From positions 1 to 13,880 of the forward strand of contig CAYLSO010000093.1 in assembly GCA_964386525.1 (NCBI GenBank): DNA of 13,880 bases, written 5' to 3'. Both the position numbers and the translations under genes were made by a program. Positions 1-7,532 of this stretch are shown in pieces. Every line of letters begins with the position of its first letter. The stretch's first letter is position 1. Under the pieces are notes generated by a model. That model was not told the origin of the DNA and did not search any database. It worked only from the letters and a program-made list of their open reading frames with translations. The DNA is from CAYLSO01 sp964386525 (GTDB lineage Bacteria; Eisenbacteria; RBG-16-71-46; DASYSL01).

Positions 1-459
1 CAGCGGGTGGTCATTGAAGTCGTAGCATACCAGCCGCGGGCGCAGCCCCCCAAGCAGGTCGGCCGCGTACACGTTGGACACCAAGCACACCGGCCGCCGC
101 ACGCCCAGGCGCGCCAGCCAGCAGCGCACCGCCGCCCCCGCGACCGCCCCGGCCAGGGCGCGGCCGGGGCCCGTGGCGAGCAGGGCGTTGTACGCCGGCA
201 CGCTGGTGCCCGGCTTGGGGAACGGTACGGTGACCACGGTGACGCCGTCGACGAGACGCGGCCCCCAGCGGTTGCCGCGCCCGAAGGCCAGCGGCTCGAA
301 GTAGGTCACGCGCCAGCGGCGCGCCAGGCGCGCCAGCAGGAATCGCTTGCGCGTCCTGAAATAGCCCCAGGCGACCTCGGCCAGGCAGACCAGGTCGGGC
401 AGCGGCCCGCCGGCCGCCCCGCCCCCCGAGAGCGGCCCGCCGGCCGCCGGCGCGGTCAC
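1..459 (-). CDS. Glycosyltransferase (GT-B fold), N-terminal part only
   Basis: This is the start of a gene that runs off the left edge; 153 codons are visible. The start is a GTG at 459 that overlaps the TGA of the AsnB-type gene (GTGA). A strong GGAGGAG lies 5 bases upstream. The protein opens with a low-complexity Gly/Ala/Pro stretch and then shows a Rossmann-like beginning (LVCLAEVAWGYFRTRKRFLL, residues 24-43). A FEP block follows near residues 54-56, and PVCLVSNVYAADLL and LVCYDFNDHPL lie near the edge. The early hydrophobic strand followed by an arginine-rich helix, and a later 'YDxxDDH'-like motif, resemble the N-terminal acceptor domain of glycosyltransferases seen in polysaccharide clusters (TuaH-like/GT4-like). 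The donor-binding C-terminal half is outside the window, so the sugar and exact family cannot be told. It probably adds one residue of the cluster's glycan at the inner membrane. Confidence 0.6.
   Translation of the reverse strand, partial: MTAPAAGGPLSGGGAAGGPLPDLVCLAEVAWGYFRTRKRFLLARLARRWRVTYFEPLAFGRGNRWGPRLVDGVTVVTVPFPKPGTSVPAYNALLATGPGRALAGAVAGAAVRCWLARLGVRRPVCLVSNVYAADLLGGLRPRLVCYDFNDHPL
401..448 (-). repeat. 18-bp direct repeat, 30-bp period, at the start of the last transferase gene
   Basis: AGCGGCCCGCCGGCCGCC occurs at 401-418 and again at 431-448 on the plus strand, exactly 30 bases (ten codons) apart. On the coding strand it writes Ala-Ala-Gly-Gly-Pro-Leu twice within the first 20 codons. 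Each copy contains GGCC-GGCG-GGCC, able to form a short hairpin next to the GTG start. It looks like an in-frame tandem duplication that lengthened the unstructured N-terminus. Confidence 0.7.
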
Positions 460-2468
460 GCGCGCTCCTCCGGCTTCCACGGGCGCCCCGCGACGAAGGC
501 GCGAAGCCACAGCTCGAGGTGCAGCCAGCGCCAGACCTGCAGGCCGATGTCGCGCCGGCCCGCCAGGTACGCCTCCAGCTCGCGGGCCAGGGCGCGCGGC
601 TCGAGATAGTCGCGGGTGGCGGCGTCGGGGGCCAGCAGCAGGTCGCGCAGCAAACCCGCGTAGGGGCCGCGGAACCAGCGGTCGGTGGGCGTCTCGTAGC
701 CCATCTTGTCGCGCCGCTCCCCCACGGCTCGCGGCAGGCGGGCCCCGAGGGCGCGGCGCAGGATCCACTTGGTGGTGGTGCCGCGGGTGCGCCACTCGCG
801 CGGCAGCGAGAAGACGTACTCGGCGAGGCGATAGTCGAGGAACGGCAGGCGGGTCTCGATCGAGTGCGCCATCGAGTTGCGGTCCTCGTAGCGCAACAGC
901 GACGGCAGGAAGCGCGCCGTCATCTCCCACCCGAGCACGTCGGAGAGCTGACCGCCGAAAGCCCGCGGCGCGCGCGGCTCACAGCGGCCCGCGGCCCGCT
1001 CGAGGTCGGGGTGCACGACGCGCTCCTTGCCCTGTCCGAGGGTGCGCCGCCCCCACTGGAACAGCGCCCGCGGCAGCCACGGCGCGAAGACCTTGGCCCA
1101 GGTCTCGGCGTGCCCCTGGCGAGCGCCCACCGCCCACACGTCGCGCGTGAACTCGGTCAGCCGGCCCTTGAGCCAGAGGTCGCGCAGGTACGGGAACGCG
1201 TAGCGGTGGTAGCCGGCCAGCAGTTCGTCGCCCCCCTGCCCGTCGAGCAGCACCTTCATGCCGTGCTCGTGCGCCAGCCGCATGACGTGCCACTGCGAGT
1301 AGAGGCCCGGCCCGGCGGCCGGCTCCTCCTGGTGCCAGACCAGCCGCTCGAGCACCGCGAGCAGGTCGCCGCCGTCGGGCTCCGCCTCGAAGATCTCGGC
1401 CCCGGCGGCGGCGGCCACGGCGCGGGCGTGCGCCCGCTCGTCGAACGCCGCTTCGGCGTAGCCGACGGTGAAGGCGCGCAGCGGCCGGTCGAGCAACGGC
1501 GCGGCGGTGGCGACGATGATCGAGGAGTCGAGCCCGCCCGAGAGGCAGGTGCCCACCGGCACGTCGCTGCGCAGGCGGATGCGCACCGCGTCGTCGAAGC
1601 GCTCGCGGAAGCCCTCGACGGCCGCCGCCTCGCCATAGGGCGAGTCGGCGGCGAGGCGCGCCGCCGACTCCGCCAGGTCCCACCAGCGCCACACGCGCAG
1701 GCCGTCGCCCGTCGCCGTCAGCGCGTGCGCCGGCGGCAGGCGCAGGGTGCCCGCGAAGAAGGTCTCCGGTTCGTGGTCCACCCAGTCCCACGCCACCAGG
1801 TCGTGCACGCAGCGCGCCTCCGCGCGGCGCGGCCGGTCCATCACCAGCGGCTTGAGCTCGGAGGCGAAGCGCAGCCGCGCGCCGTCCCACTGGTAGTATA
1901 GCGGCTTGACGCCGAAGCGGTCGCGGGCCAGGAAGAGCCGGCGCTCGGCGGCGTCCCACAGCGCCAGGCCCCACATGCCGTTCAGGCGTTGCAAGCACGC
2001 CTCGCCCCACTCGGCGTAGGCGGCAAGGATGACCGCCGCGTCGCCGCTGGAGGCGAAGCGGTGGCCGCGCGCCGCCAGCTCCTCGCGCAGCTCGACGTAG
2101 TTGTAGACCTCGCCGTTGAAGACCAGCCAGTAACGCCCGCTCGGATCGCACATCGGCTGGTGGCCCGAGGGCGCCAGGTCGAGGATGGAGAGCCGGCGGA
2201 AGGCCAGGCCGAGCCAGGCGTCGGCCACCGCGGCGCCGGCGGCGGCCAGTGCGGCCGCCTCGCGTGACGGCGCGTAGGGCAAACCTGCGTCGAAGGCCTC
2301 CGCCGGCGTGTCGGGGCCCCCGATCACGGCGCGCCGCCCGTCGCGCGACTCGAGCAGGTAGCCCTCATCGTCGGGGCCGCGCCAAGTCATGGCCGCCGCC
2401 ATGGCGCGCAGCTCGGCCGCCGCGACCGGCGCGCCCGCCGGCGAGAACACCCCCGCGATGCCGCACAT
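456..2468 (-). CDS. asnB: AsnB-type glutamine-hydrolysing amidotransferase (asparagine synthase family)
   Basis: This 670-residue protein has both domains of glutamine-dependent asparagine synthetase. The mature N-terminus is the nucleophile Cys2 (MCGIAGVF). RGPDDEG (30-36), RRLSILDL (91-98), FNGEVYNY (117-124) and DRFGVKPLYY (183-192) mark the glutaminase half. The ATP-pyrophosphatase loop SGGLDSS is at 310-316, LDGQGGDELLAGY lies near 405-418 and ETRLPFLD is further on. It is longer than the roughly 550 residues of housekeeping AsnB, partly because about 45 extra residues (41-85) separate GPDDEG from RRLSILDL. Family members inside polysaccharide loci are thought to amidate a sugar carboxylate or amino-acid substituent rather than make asparagine. 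The neighbouring flippase and transferases favour that role here (inference). The ATG start lies 6 bases after the flippase stop, with GGGGAG 10 bases upstream. The gene overlaps the next transferase by GTGA. An ordinary asparagine synthetase remains possible. Confidence 0.88.
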   Translation of the reverse strand: MCGIAGVFSPAGAPVAAAELRAMAAAMTWRGPDDEGYLLESRDGRRAVIGGPDTPAEAFDAGLPYAPSREAAALAAAGAAVADAWLGLAFRRLSILDLAPSGHQPMCDPSGRYWLVFNGEVYNYVELREELAARGHRFASSGDAAVILAAYAEWGEACLQRLNGMWGLALWDAAERRLFLARDRFGVKPLYYQWDGARLRFASELKPLVMDRPRRAEARCVHDLVAWDWVDHEPETFFAGTLRLPPAHALTATGDGLRVWRWWDLAESAARLAADSPYGEAAAVEGFRERFDDAVRIRLRSDVPVGTCLSGGLDSSIIVATAAPLLDRPLRAFTVGYAEAAFDERAHARAVAAAAGAEIFEAEPDGGDLLAVLERLVWHQEEPAAGPGLYSQWHVMRLAHEHGMKVLLDGQGGDELLAGYHRYAFPYLRDLWLKGRLTEFTRDVWAVGARQGHAETWAKVFAPWLPRALFQWGRRTLGQGKERVVHPDLERAAGRCEPRAPRAFGGQLSDVLGWEMTARFLPSLLRYEDRNSMAHSIETRLPFLDYRLAEYVFSLPREWRTRGTTTKWILRRALGARLPRAVGERRDKMGYETPTDRWFRGPYAGLLRDLLLAPDAATRDYLEPRALARELEAYLAGRRDIGLQVWRWLHLELWLRAFVAGRPWKPEERA
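460..471 (-). promoter_or_regulatory. Strong ribosome binding site of the left-edge transferase gene
   Basis: GGAGGAG (471-465, coding strand) is 5 bases before the GTG at 459 and lies within the last codons of the AsnB-type gene. It makes the GTG start convincing although no ATG is available nearby. Confidence 0.65.
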
Positions 2469-2474
2469 GCGCGC

Positions 2475-3938
2475 TCAGCTCCCCGCCGACGCCGGGCCGC
2501 CCGGCGGCCCGGCCGCTGCCGCGAGAGGCGCCACGCGCGAGCGCGCCGCCAGCCACGCCGCGCCCGCTACGAAGCCGACCCACAGCGCACCCTTGACGAA
2601 CCACCCCGCCCCGCCCACCGGCAGCCACCAGCCGCCGACCGCGAGCAGCAGTGCGGCGGCGAAGACGGCCAGCGAGCGCAGCCCGCGGTACGGGAACGGC
2701 CGCAGCCGCTGCGAGACGCGGTAGAGGGAGACGGTCGAGAAAGCGAATCCGCACAGGGTCGCGGCGGCCACCCCGGCGCCGCCCCACGGCCTCACCAGGA
2801 GCAGCGCCAGCGCCACCGTGACCAGCGCCGCCCCGCCGGTGGTCACGATCAGCCACTGGTTCTTCTGCTCGAGGTTCACGCCCAGGGCGGCGATGTAGTA
2901 GGCGCCGTGCGCCACGCCGGCGAAGGCCAGGAGCGCGGCCGGCGCGGCCGCGCCCCGGTAGGCGGCCGGCACGAACACCCCCAGAGCCTCGGGGGCGAAG
3001 AACGACACGCCGAGCGCCAGGGCCGAGCCGGCGGTGACGTACAGCGTCAGCACACGCGAGTAGAGCCGGCCGTGGTCCGGATCGCCGGCGGTGGCGAAGG
3101 CCATCGGCCCCCACGCCAGCTGGAAGGCGGTGACCGCCAGCATGACCACCGCCGCGCCCTTCACCGCCACGGCGTAGATCCCCACTTCCTCGAGCGACGC
3201 AAAGCGCAGCAGCACCTGGCGGTCGGTGTAGGTGAGCACCGCGTAGGTGAGCGCCGCCGGCACCAGCGGCCCGCCGTAGCGTAGCATGCGCTTGAGGTCG
3301 GCCCACGAGCCGCGCGGCGCCAGCGTGTGGCGCAAGAGCACGAGGCCGGCCGCGGCGGCCGCCGCGTCGCCGGCGAGCTTGGCGTAGAAGACGCCGGCCA
3401 CCGACAGGCGCAGCCCGAGCACAAACCACAGCGTCAGCCCCCCCACCAGGATCATGTTGAGGCCGTTGAGCGCGATGTATTTCCACGGCTGGAAGGTGAC
3501 GCGCAGCGCCTCGTTGGCGAACAGATAGAGTGCGGTGAAGGGCAGCGTGGCGCCGAGGATGCGCACGTACTTGGCGTAGTCCGCCGAGCCGAGCACCAAA
3601 GTGGAGACCGGGGCGGCGAAGATCAGGAGGAGCGCGCCCAGGAGCGAGCCCGTCGCCAACCGGTGCGCCGCCGAGGTGGCGGCCATGGCGCGGCGTGAGG
3701 CGCGGTCGGGCGCCTCGTAGAAGAACCGCGCCAGGGCGGCGTCCATGCCGCTCACGGCGAACAGGCTGACCACCGCGGCCACCAGCATCACCAGGTCCAC
3801 GACGCCGTAGGCCTCGGGGGTGAAGGCGCGCGTCAGCACCGGCACCAGGGCGACCTGGACGAGTCGGCCGCCCGCCTGGCCGAGACCGTAGACCAGCGAC
3901 TCGCTGGTCAGCCGGCCGATGGCTTCGCGCAGGTTCAT
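2475..3938 (-). CDS. Polysaccharide flippase, Wzx/MOP superfamily
   Basis: This 487-residue, strongly hydrophobic protein has about 12-14 membrane segments. It begins MNLREAIGRLTSESLVYGLG, the usual opening of Polysacc_synt (PST/Wzx-like) transporters: a short amphipathic N-terminus, then a helix ending with a VPVLTRAFTPEAYGVVDL-type loop. The family carries undecaprenyl-diphosphate-linked oligosaccharides across the inner membrane. Length and hydrophobic pattern fit the family. The substrate cannot be read from the sequence and would be the unit assembled by the neighbouring transferases. The ATG at 3938 is chosen because it overlaps the methyltransferase stop as ATGA and because the family N-terminus begins there; the frame is open further upstream only because of high GC. 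No strong Shine-Dalgarno is seen, which suits translational coupling. The last segments lie near the C-terminus, followed by a short Ala/Gly/Pro-rich tail. Confidence 0.85.
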   Translation of the reverse strand: MNLREAIGRLTSESLVYGLGQAGGRLVQVALVPVLTRAFTPEAYGVVDLVMLVAAVVSLFAVSGMDAALARFFYEAPDRASRRAMAATSAAHRLATGSLLGALLLIFAAPVSTLVLGSADYAKYVRILGATLPFTALYLFANEALRVTFQPWKYIALNGLNMILVGGLTLWFVLGLRLSVAGVFYAKLAGDAAAAAAGLVLLRHTLAPRGSWADLKRMLRYGGPLVPAALTYAVLTYTDRQVLLRFASLEEVGIYAVAVKGAAVVMLAVTAFQLAWGPMAFATAGDPDHGRLYSRVLTLYVTAGSALALGVSFFAPEALGVFVPAAYRGAAAPAALLAFAGVAHGAYYIAALGVNLEQKNQWLIVTTGGAALVTVALALLLVRPWGGAGVAAATLCGFAFSTVSLYRVSQRLRPFPYRGLRSLAVFAAALLLAVGGWWLPVGGAGWFVKGALWVGFVAGAAWLAARSRVAPLAAAAGPPGGPASAGS

Positions 3939-4831
3939 CGCGTCCGGCGGCGCCGCTCGGCGGGCGACAGGAAGAGGCCGTTGGCCAGCCCGCACCACGG
4001 GCAGATCCACTCGCCGGGCGGCGGCGACGGCGGCGTCAGCACGGCGTGCTCGCCGCAGCCGCGGCAGACGTGGGTCACCGTCCGCTCGGCGCGCCGGAGC
4101 CCGGGCCCGAAGACGCAGACGAAGTTGGCTGCGCGGAAGAGATCCAGCCCGGTGAGCCGCTTGGTCCAGCCGAGGGCGGCGACGAACGCCGCCTGGAGGG
4201 GCCGCGTGCGCGGGTCGTTCATCCAGGAGAAGCCGGCCGGCACCACGGCGAAGCCCGCGAGCCCGAGGCCGCGGCGATAGAACCCCGCCAGGAACGACGG
4301 GAACGAGAAGCGCTGCTGATGCTCGATGCGCTTCTGGAACTTACCGAGCAGGTACTTGGCCACGTAGCCGGCGAAGCGGTAGAAGCGGTCGTCGAAGGAG
4401 GCGGCGCGCGGCACCGAGGCGAAGACCCGCCCGCCGGGCCGCAGGACGCGGGCGATCTCGTCCAGGGTGCTCTCGAGATCGGTCACATGCTCGAGCATGT
4501 AGTGGGCGACCACCGCGTCGGCGCAGCGCCCGCGCAGCGGCAGGCGCGCGGCGTCGGCGCGCAACCAGCGGGCGTGCGGCGCGCGCAGCGCCGCCGGGGC
4601 CAGCGGCAGGATGTCGGTGGCCAGCACCGTCCAGTCGGTGCGCCGGCGGTAGTCGAAGGAGCCGGACCCGGCGCCGAGATCGAGGACCACCGCACCCGCC
4701 GGCAGATCGTCGAGGAACTCGCGCAGGAAGACCGGCGCGTCCCCGCTCTCGCGGCTCGGGCGGCGCACCCAGGCGGGGGCCCGCGAGGCGGATCGGTCGT
4801 CCACCGGCACGAGGGAGGCGGTCTCGCTCAT
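3935..4831 (-). CDS. Class I SAM-dependent methyltransferase with C-terminal zinc ribbon
   Basis: This 298-residue protein has a Methyltransf_11-type core. Motif I VLDLGAGSGSF is at 49-59, ATDILPL forms the acidic end of strand 2, and ADAVVAHYMLEHVTDLE precedes a helix and RVLRPGGRVFASVP, the classic post-motif region. Such enzymes in glycan loci usually O- or N-methylate a sugar (inference). Beyond the core, the C-terminus carries Cys256-X2-Cys259 and Cys277-X2-Cys280, each in a CxxCG context. They look like a four-cysteine zinc ribbon followed by an Arg-rich tail; this is not part of the standard fold. The start at 4831 overlaps the GT2 stop as ATGA. Longer in-frame starts upstream would sit wholly inside the GT2 gene and are rejected. 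The Shine-Dalgarno is weak, so expression probably depends on coupling to the gene before it. A regulatory or RNA-binding role for the ribbon cannot be excluded. Confidence 0.83.
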   Translation of the reverse strand: MSETASLVPVDDRSASRAPAWVRRPSRESGDAPVFLREFLDDLPAGAVVLDLGAGSGSFDYRRRTDWTVLATDILPLAPAALRAPHARWLRADAARLPLRGRCADAVVAHYMLEHVTDLESTLDEIARVLRPGGRVFASVPRAASFDDRFYRFAGYVAKYLLGKFQKRIEHQQRFSFPSFLAGFYRRGLGLAGFAVVPAGFSWMNDPRTRPLQAAFVAALGWTKRLTGLDLFRAANFVCVFGPGLRRAERTVTHVCRGCGEHAVLTPPSPPPGEWICPWCGLANGLFLSPAERRRRTR

Positions 4832-5784
4832 GGGGCCATCGTGGCGGACGGGTCGGCGCCGGCCCCGGAGCGCGCCGGCGCGGGGAACGCCGCCCCCGGG
4901 TCGCGCCCCGCCAGCGCGTCGGCGAAGGCGCGCGCCGCCGCCGCCGCCGCGTCGGCCCGCCCGCGCAGCATCCACGCGATCGCCTGCGCCGCGGTCAGCG
5001 CCGCGAAGCCGGCCGGCCAGGTGAACCGCCGCCAGCCGCGCGCCTGGCACGCGAACAGCCGCAGCCCGGCGCGCGTGCGCTGGTAGGCCTTGAACGGGTT
5101 CACCGCCCCTCCCGATGACGACGACACGAAATGCGTGAGCCGGGCCTGCGGCACGTAGCGGCAGGCGTAGCCCGCCGCGCGCGCCCGCAGGCAGAAGTCC
5201 ACGTCCTCGGCGTAGAGGTAGTAGCCCTCGTCGAGCAGGCCGATCCGCTCGAAGACCTCGCGGCGCACGCCGAGGCAGCACCCCGTAAGATACCCCACGT
5301 CGCGCACCTCCCCCCCCCGCCCGGGGTCCGGCCCGCCCAGTCCCCGATGCCAGGTCCAGCCCAGCCCCGTCAGGACGCTGCCGCCCGCGAACCAGACCCG
5401 GCCCGCCGCGTCGAGGATGAGCGGCCCGCACAGCCCGGCGCGCGGCGACTCCTCGGCCTCCGCCGCCAGCCGGCACACCAGGTCGGGATCGGCCTCGGTG
5501 TCGTTGTTGAGCACCACGACGAAGTCCGCCCCGTCGGCGAGGGCGGCGCGGATGCCACGGTTGTTGCCCCCCGCGAAGCGCAGGTTCTCGCCGGTCGCCA
5601 GGAAGCGCGCCCACGGGAAGCGCGCGCCAAGCTCCGCCAGCGAGCCGTCGGTGGAGCCGTTGTCCACCACCAGCACGCGCAGCTCGGCGAGCGGCGGGGC
5701 GGTCAGCCGCGCCAGCGACTCGAGGCAGCGCGCCGTGTCGCGCTTGCCGTTCCAGTTGAGGACGACGACCGCGACCTGCTTCAC
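4828..5784 (-). CDS. GT2 family glycosyltransferase (rhamnosyltransferase/WbbL-like)
   Basis: This 318-residue GT-A protein starts VAVVVLNWNGKRD (4-16). It continues with VVDNGSTDGS (39-48), the nucleotide-binding region LNNDTEADPD (92-101) in place of DXD, and LDEGYYLYAEDVDFCLRA (184-201), which carries the acidic catalytic region. This motif order is typical of the WbbL/rhamnosyltransferase-like GT2 subgroup that transfers deoxyhexoses to lipid-linked oligosaccharides on the cytoplasmic face. The actual donor is unknown, and no dTDP-rhamnose genes are in view. The last 60 residues are Ala-rich, with one possible membrane-associated helix. The start is a GTG overlapping the GT-C stop (GTGA), with GAGG about 6 bases upstream. 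A run of nine G residues lies in codons 156-159, between the nucleotide-binding and catalytic regions; the frame is intact at this tract length. The stop overlaps the methyltransferase start. Confidence 0.87.
   Translation of the reverse strand: MKQVAVVVLNWNGKRDTARCLESLARLTAPPLAELRVLVVDNGSTDGSLAELGARFPWARFLATGENLRFAGGNNRGIRAALADGADFVVVLNNDTEADPDLVCRLAAEAEESPRAGLCGPLILDAAGRVWFAGGSVLTGLGWTWHRGLGGPDPGRGGEVRDVGYLTGCCLGVRREVFERIGLLDEGYYLYAEDVDFCLRARAAGYACRYVPQARLTHFVSSSSGGAVNPFKAYQRTRAGLRLFACQARGWRRFTWPAGFAALTAAQAIAWMLRGRADAAAAAARAFADALAGRDPGAAFPAPARSGAGADPSATMAP
5310..5318 (-). repeat. Nine-G homopolymer tract inside the GT2 gene
   Basis: Nine consecutive C on the plus strand (nine G on the coding strand) spell codons 156-159 of the GT2 transferase (Arg-Gly-Gly-Glu). 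It is the longest homopolymer I found in the window. Tracts of this length can slip during replication. One extra G would move translation into a frame that stays open from here to the methyltransferase stop at 3935, joining the front half of the transferase to the whole methyltransferase through an unrelated linker. Whether it varies in vivo is unknown. Confidence 0.7.
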
Positions 5785-7520
5785 GGGCGCCTCGTCATGG
5801 ACCAGCGCGAGCGGCTCACATCGTCGGGCGGCTCGTAGAGCGGCGGCGGTTCACCGGGACCCGGCCCGAGCGGCGGGCCGAGCGGCCCCCGCGCGGCGGT
5901 GGCGGCGGCGCGCGCCAGCGACGCCCCGTCCCGCCAGGCGTAGGCGAAGCAGCCGACGGCGGCGACCCACAGCCAGAGCCAGACCGCCAGCACGAGAGCC
6001 GCCGGCAGCCCCGCGTAGACGGCGTAGGCCGCCCAGACGTCGAAGCCGTGGGTCAGCGCCCGCGCCTGGCGCTCGTCGAGGCCGAGCCGCGCCGGCGCCG
6101 GTGGTGTCGCAGCGCCCGCGAGGCTGTCCCCCGCCGCCGCTCCCGCCAGCCCGACGCGCGGCGCCGCCCCGCGCCGGTGCTCGGCGAGGTTGCGCGCCAG
6201 CATGCGCCAGTGCTCCTGGATCGGCGAATAGTACGGGTTCCAGTGGCTCTCGCTCATGAAGCGCGGGTGGTCGAGCGGCCGCGCATAGGGGTAATCGCCC
6301 GCCTCGCGCATCTGCGCGCCATAGTAGACGGCGACTCCGCCCGCCTGCACGGCGGCGCCGGCGATGCCCAGCGCCGCCACCGCCGCCCACCACAGCCGCC
6401 GCCGCGGCGCCTCGCGCCGCGCCAGCCGTACGGCCACCGCCGCGACCAGGATCGGGATCAGCGGCACCAGGTAGCGCGGCCCCCACGAGCCGTCGCCCGC
6501 CCAGTGCTCGAAGCCGGCGTAGAGCAGCACGGTCGCCGCCACGCCCGCGGCCGCGCCGGCGGCCATCCAGCGGTCGCTCTTCCACCAGGCGACGAACCCG
6601 GCCGGCGCCAAGAGCGAGATTGGCGCGAACCACGCCAGGCCCTTGCCGCTGGAGAGCAGCAAGCCGTAGAGGCCGACGAGCAGCGGCGTGGTGAACGCCG
6701 TCGCCGAGGCCTGCCGCCCGTAGCCCGAGCCCCACGGCGAGCCCGTCCGCGCCTGGTTGTAGTAGAGCGCCAGCGCCACGCCGGCGCCGGCCGCCAGCAC
6801 GAAGGTCAGCGCGCTACGCCAGCGGCGCCAGGCGGGCAGCGCCGGCAGCCAGAGCGCCACCGCCACCGGCAGCACCGCGTACTTGGTGAGCACCGCGAGG
6901 CCGAAGCCCGCGGCGGCGAGCCCCGCGCTCGCCGGCCGGCCGTCGCGCCGCCAGCGCACGACGCCGAGCAGCTCCAGCGCCAGGCAGGCGGCGAGCAGGA
7001 TCTCGCCCAGGTAGAGCTTGGCGTAGACCCACAGCGGCGTGCCGAGGGCGGCCACCAGCGCCAGGCTCAGCGCCGGGCGCGGCCCGAGGCCCAGCTCGAG
7101 GAAGAGCAGCACCAGGGCGAGCGCCAGCACCGCGCCGGCGAACGGCATGGCCAGCGAGGTCGCGGCCCGCAGGTAGAAGTCGCGCAACCGCGCCGGCACC
7201 AGCGGCGCCGTGAAGCGCCCCGCGAGGTAGAAGGGCACGCTCACCAGCGCCTGGCCGAGGCCGGCCTTGGCGTAGAGGCGGCCGTCGGGGCCGCGCTCGG
7301 CGTTGCCGTCGCCCACCGCGAAGCTCTGCCGCTCGACCAGGCTCTGGGTCAGGCGGAAGACGGTGTGCTCGTCGGAGGCCACGATGCGCCCGCCGGCGCT
7401 GGCCAGGTAGACGCACAGCACGCCGAGGGCGAACAGCGCCGCCATGGCGCGCTCGGGGCGCGCGCGTTGCCGGTCGGCCGCGGCGCTCCTTTCCAGGTGC
7501 GGGTCCGGTTCGCGGGTCAC
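5781..7520 (-). CDS. GT-C type integral-membrane glycosyltransferase (PMT/ArnT-like)
   Basis: This 579-residue protein has roughly ten to twelve membrane segments. After a charged N-terminus of about 25 residues, the first segment (MAALFALGVLCVYLASAGG) leads into a first extracytoplasmic loop holding Ser-Asp-Glu at 49-51. An acidic pair in this position is the usual catalytic site of GT-C enzymes of the GT39/GT83 type, which take sugar from a polyprenyl phosphate. Later features are LYAKAGLGQALVSVPFYLAG, WGPRYLVPLIPIL and a HWNPYYSPIQEHWRML block before the C-terminal segments. It may use the sugar loaded by the DPM-like transferase of this cluster (inference). The start is GTG at 7520 with GGAGGG 6 bases upstream. 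It begins one codon after the TAG of the GT4 gene and in the same frame. A later ATG (residue 26) would also give a plausible protein. A polymerase or ligase role cannot be excluded. Confidence 0.72.
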   Translation of the reverse strand: MTREPDPHLERSAAADRQRARPERAMAALFALGVLCVYLASAGGRIVASDEHTVFRLTQSLVERQSFAVGDGNAERGPDGRLYAKAGLGQALVSVPFYLAGRFTAPLVPARLRDFYLRAATSLAMPFAGAVLALALVLLFLELGLGPRPALSLALVAALGTPLWVYAKLYLGEILLAACLALELLGVVRWRRDGRPASAGLAAAGFGLAVLTKYAVLPVAVALWLPALPAWRRWRSALTFVLAAGAGVALALYYNQARTGSPWGSGYGRQASATAFTTPLLVGLYGLLLSSGKGLAWFAPISLLAPAGFVAWWKSDRWMAAGAAAGVAATVLLYAGFEHWAGDGSWGPRYLVPLIPILVAAVAVRLARREAPRRRLWWAAVAALGIAGAAVQAGGVAVYYGAQMREAGDYPYARPLDHPRFMSESHWNPYYSPIQEHWRMLARNLAEHRRGAAPRVGLAGAAAGDSLAGAATPPAPARLGLDERQARALTHGFDVWAAYAVYAGLPAALVLAVWLWLWVAAVGCFAYAWRDGASLARAAATAARGPLGPPLGPGPGEPPPLYEPPDDVSRSRWSMTRRP

Positions 7521-7532
7521 GGCCTACCCTCC
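7521..7532 (-). promoter_or_regulatory. Strong ribosome binding site deciding the GTG start of the GT-C gene
   Basis: On the coding strand GGAGGG (7532-7527) precedes the GTG at 7520 by 6 bases. It spans the end of the GT4 gene and lies just before its TAG stop (7526-7524). This supports the GTG start over the internal ATG at residue 26. Confidence 0.65.

Noticed and set aside
519..1901. 460-codon plus-strand frame opposite the AsnB-type gene
   Set aside because: Low-complexity Arg/Ala/Gly/Gln protein without motifs. The minus strand carries the full AsnB signature.
3935..5614. 559-codon minus-strand frame containing the methyltransferase with a long N-terminal extension
   Set aside because: The first 260 residues are Arg/Gly/Ala-rich and overlap the whole GT2 gene in another frame. 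Only the part from 4831 looks like protein. The open frame is mentioned only in connection with G-tract slippage.
5781..7520. The GT-C protein as a Wzy O-antigen polymerase
   Set aside because: An acidic SDE in the first outer loop and the RYLVPLIPIL and later blocks fit PMT/ArnT-like enzymes better. A large central periplasmic loop typical of Wzy was not evident, although the assignment is not certain.
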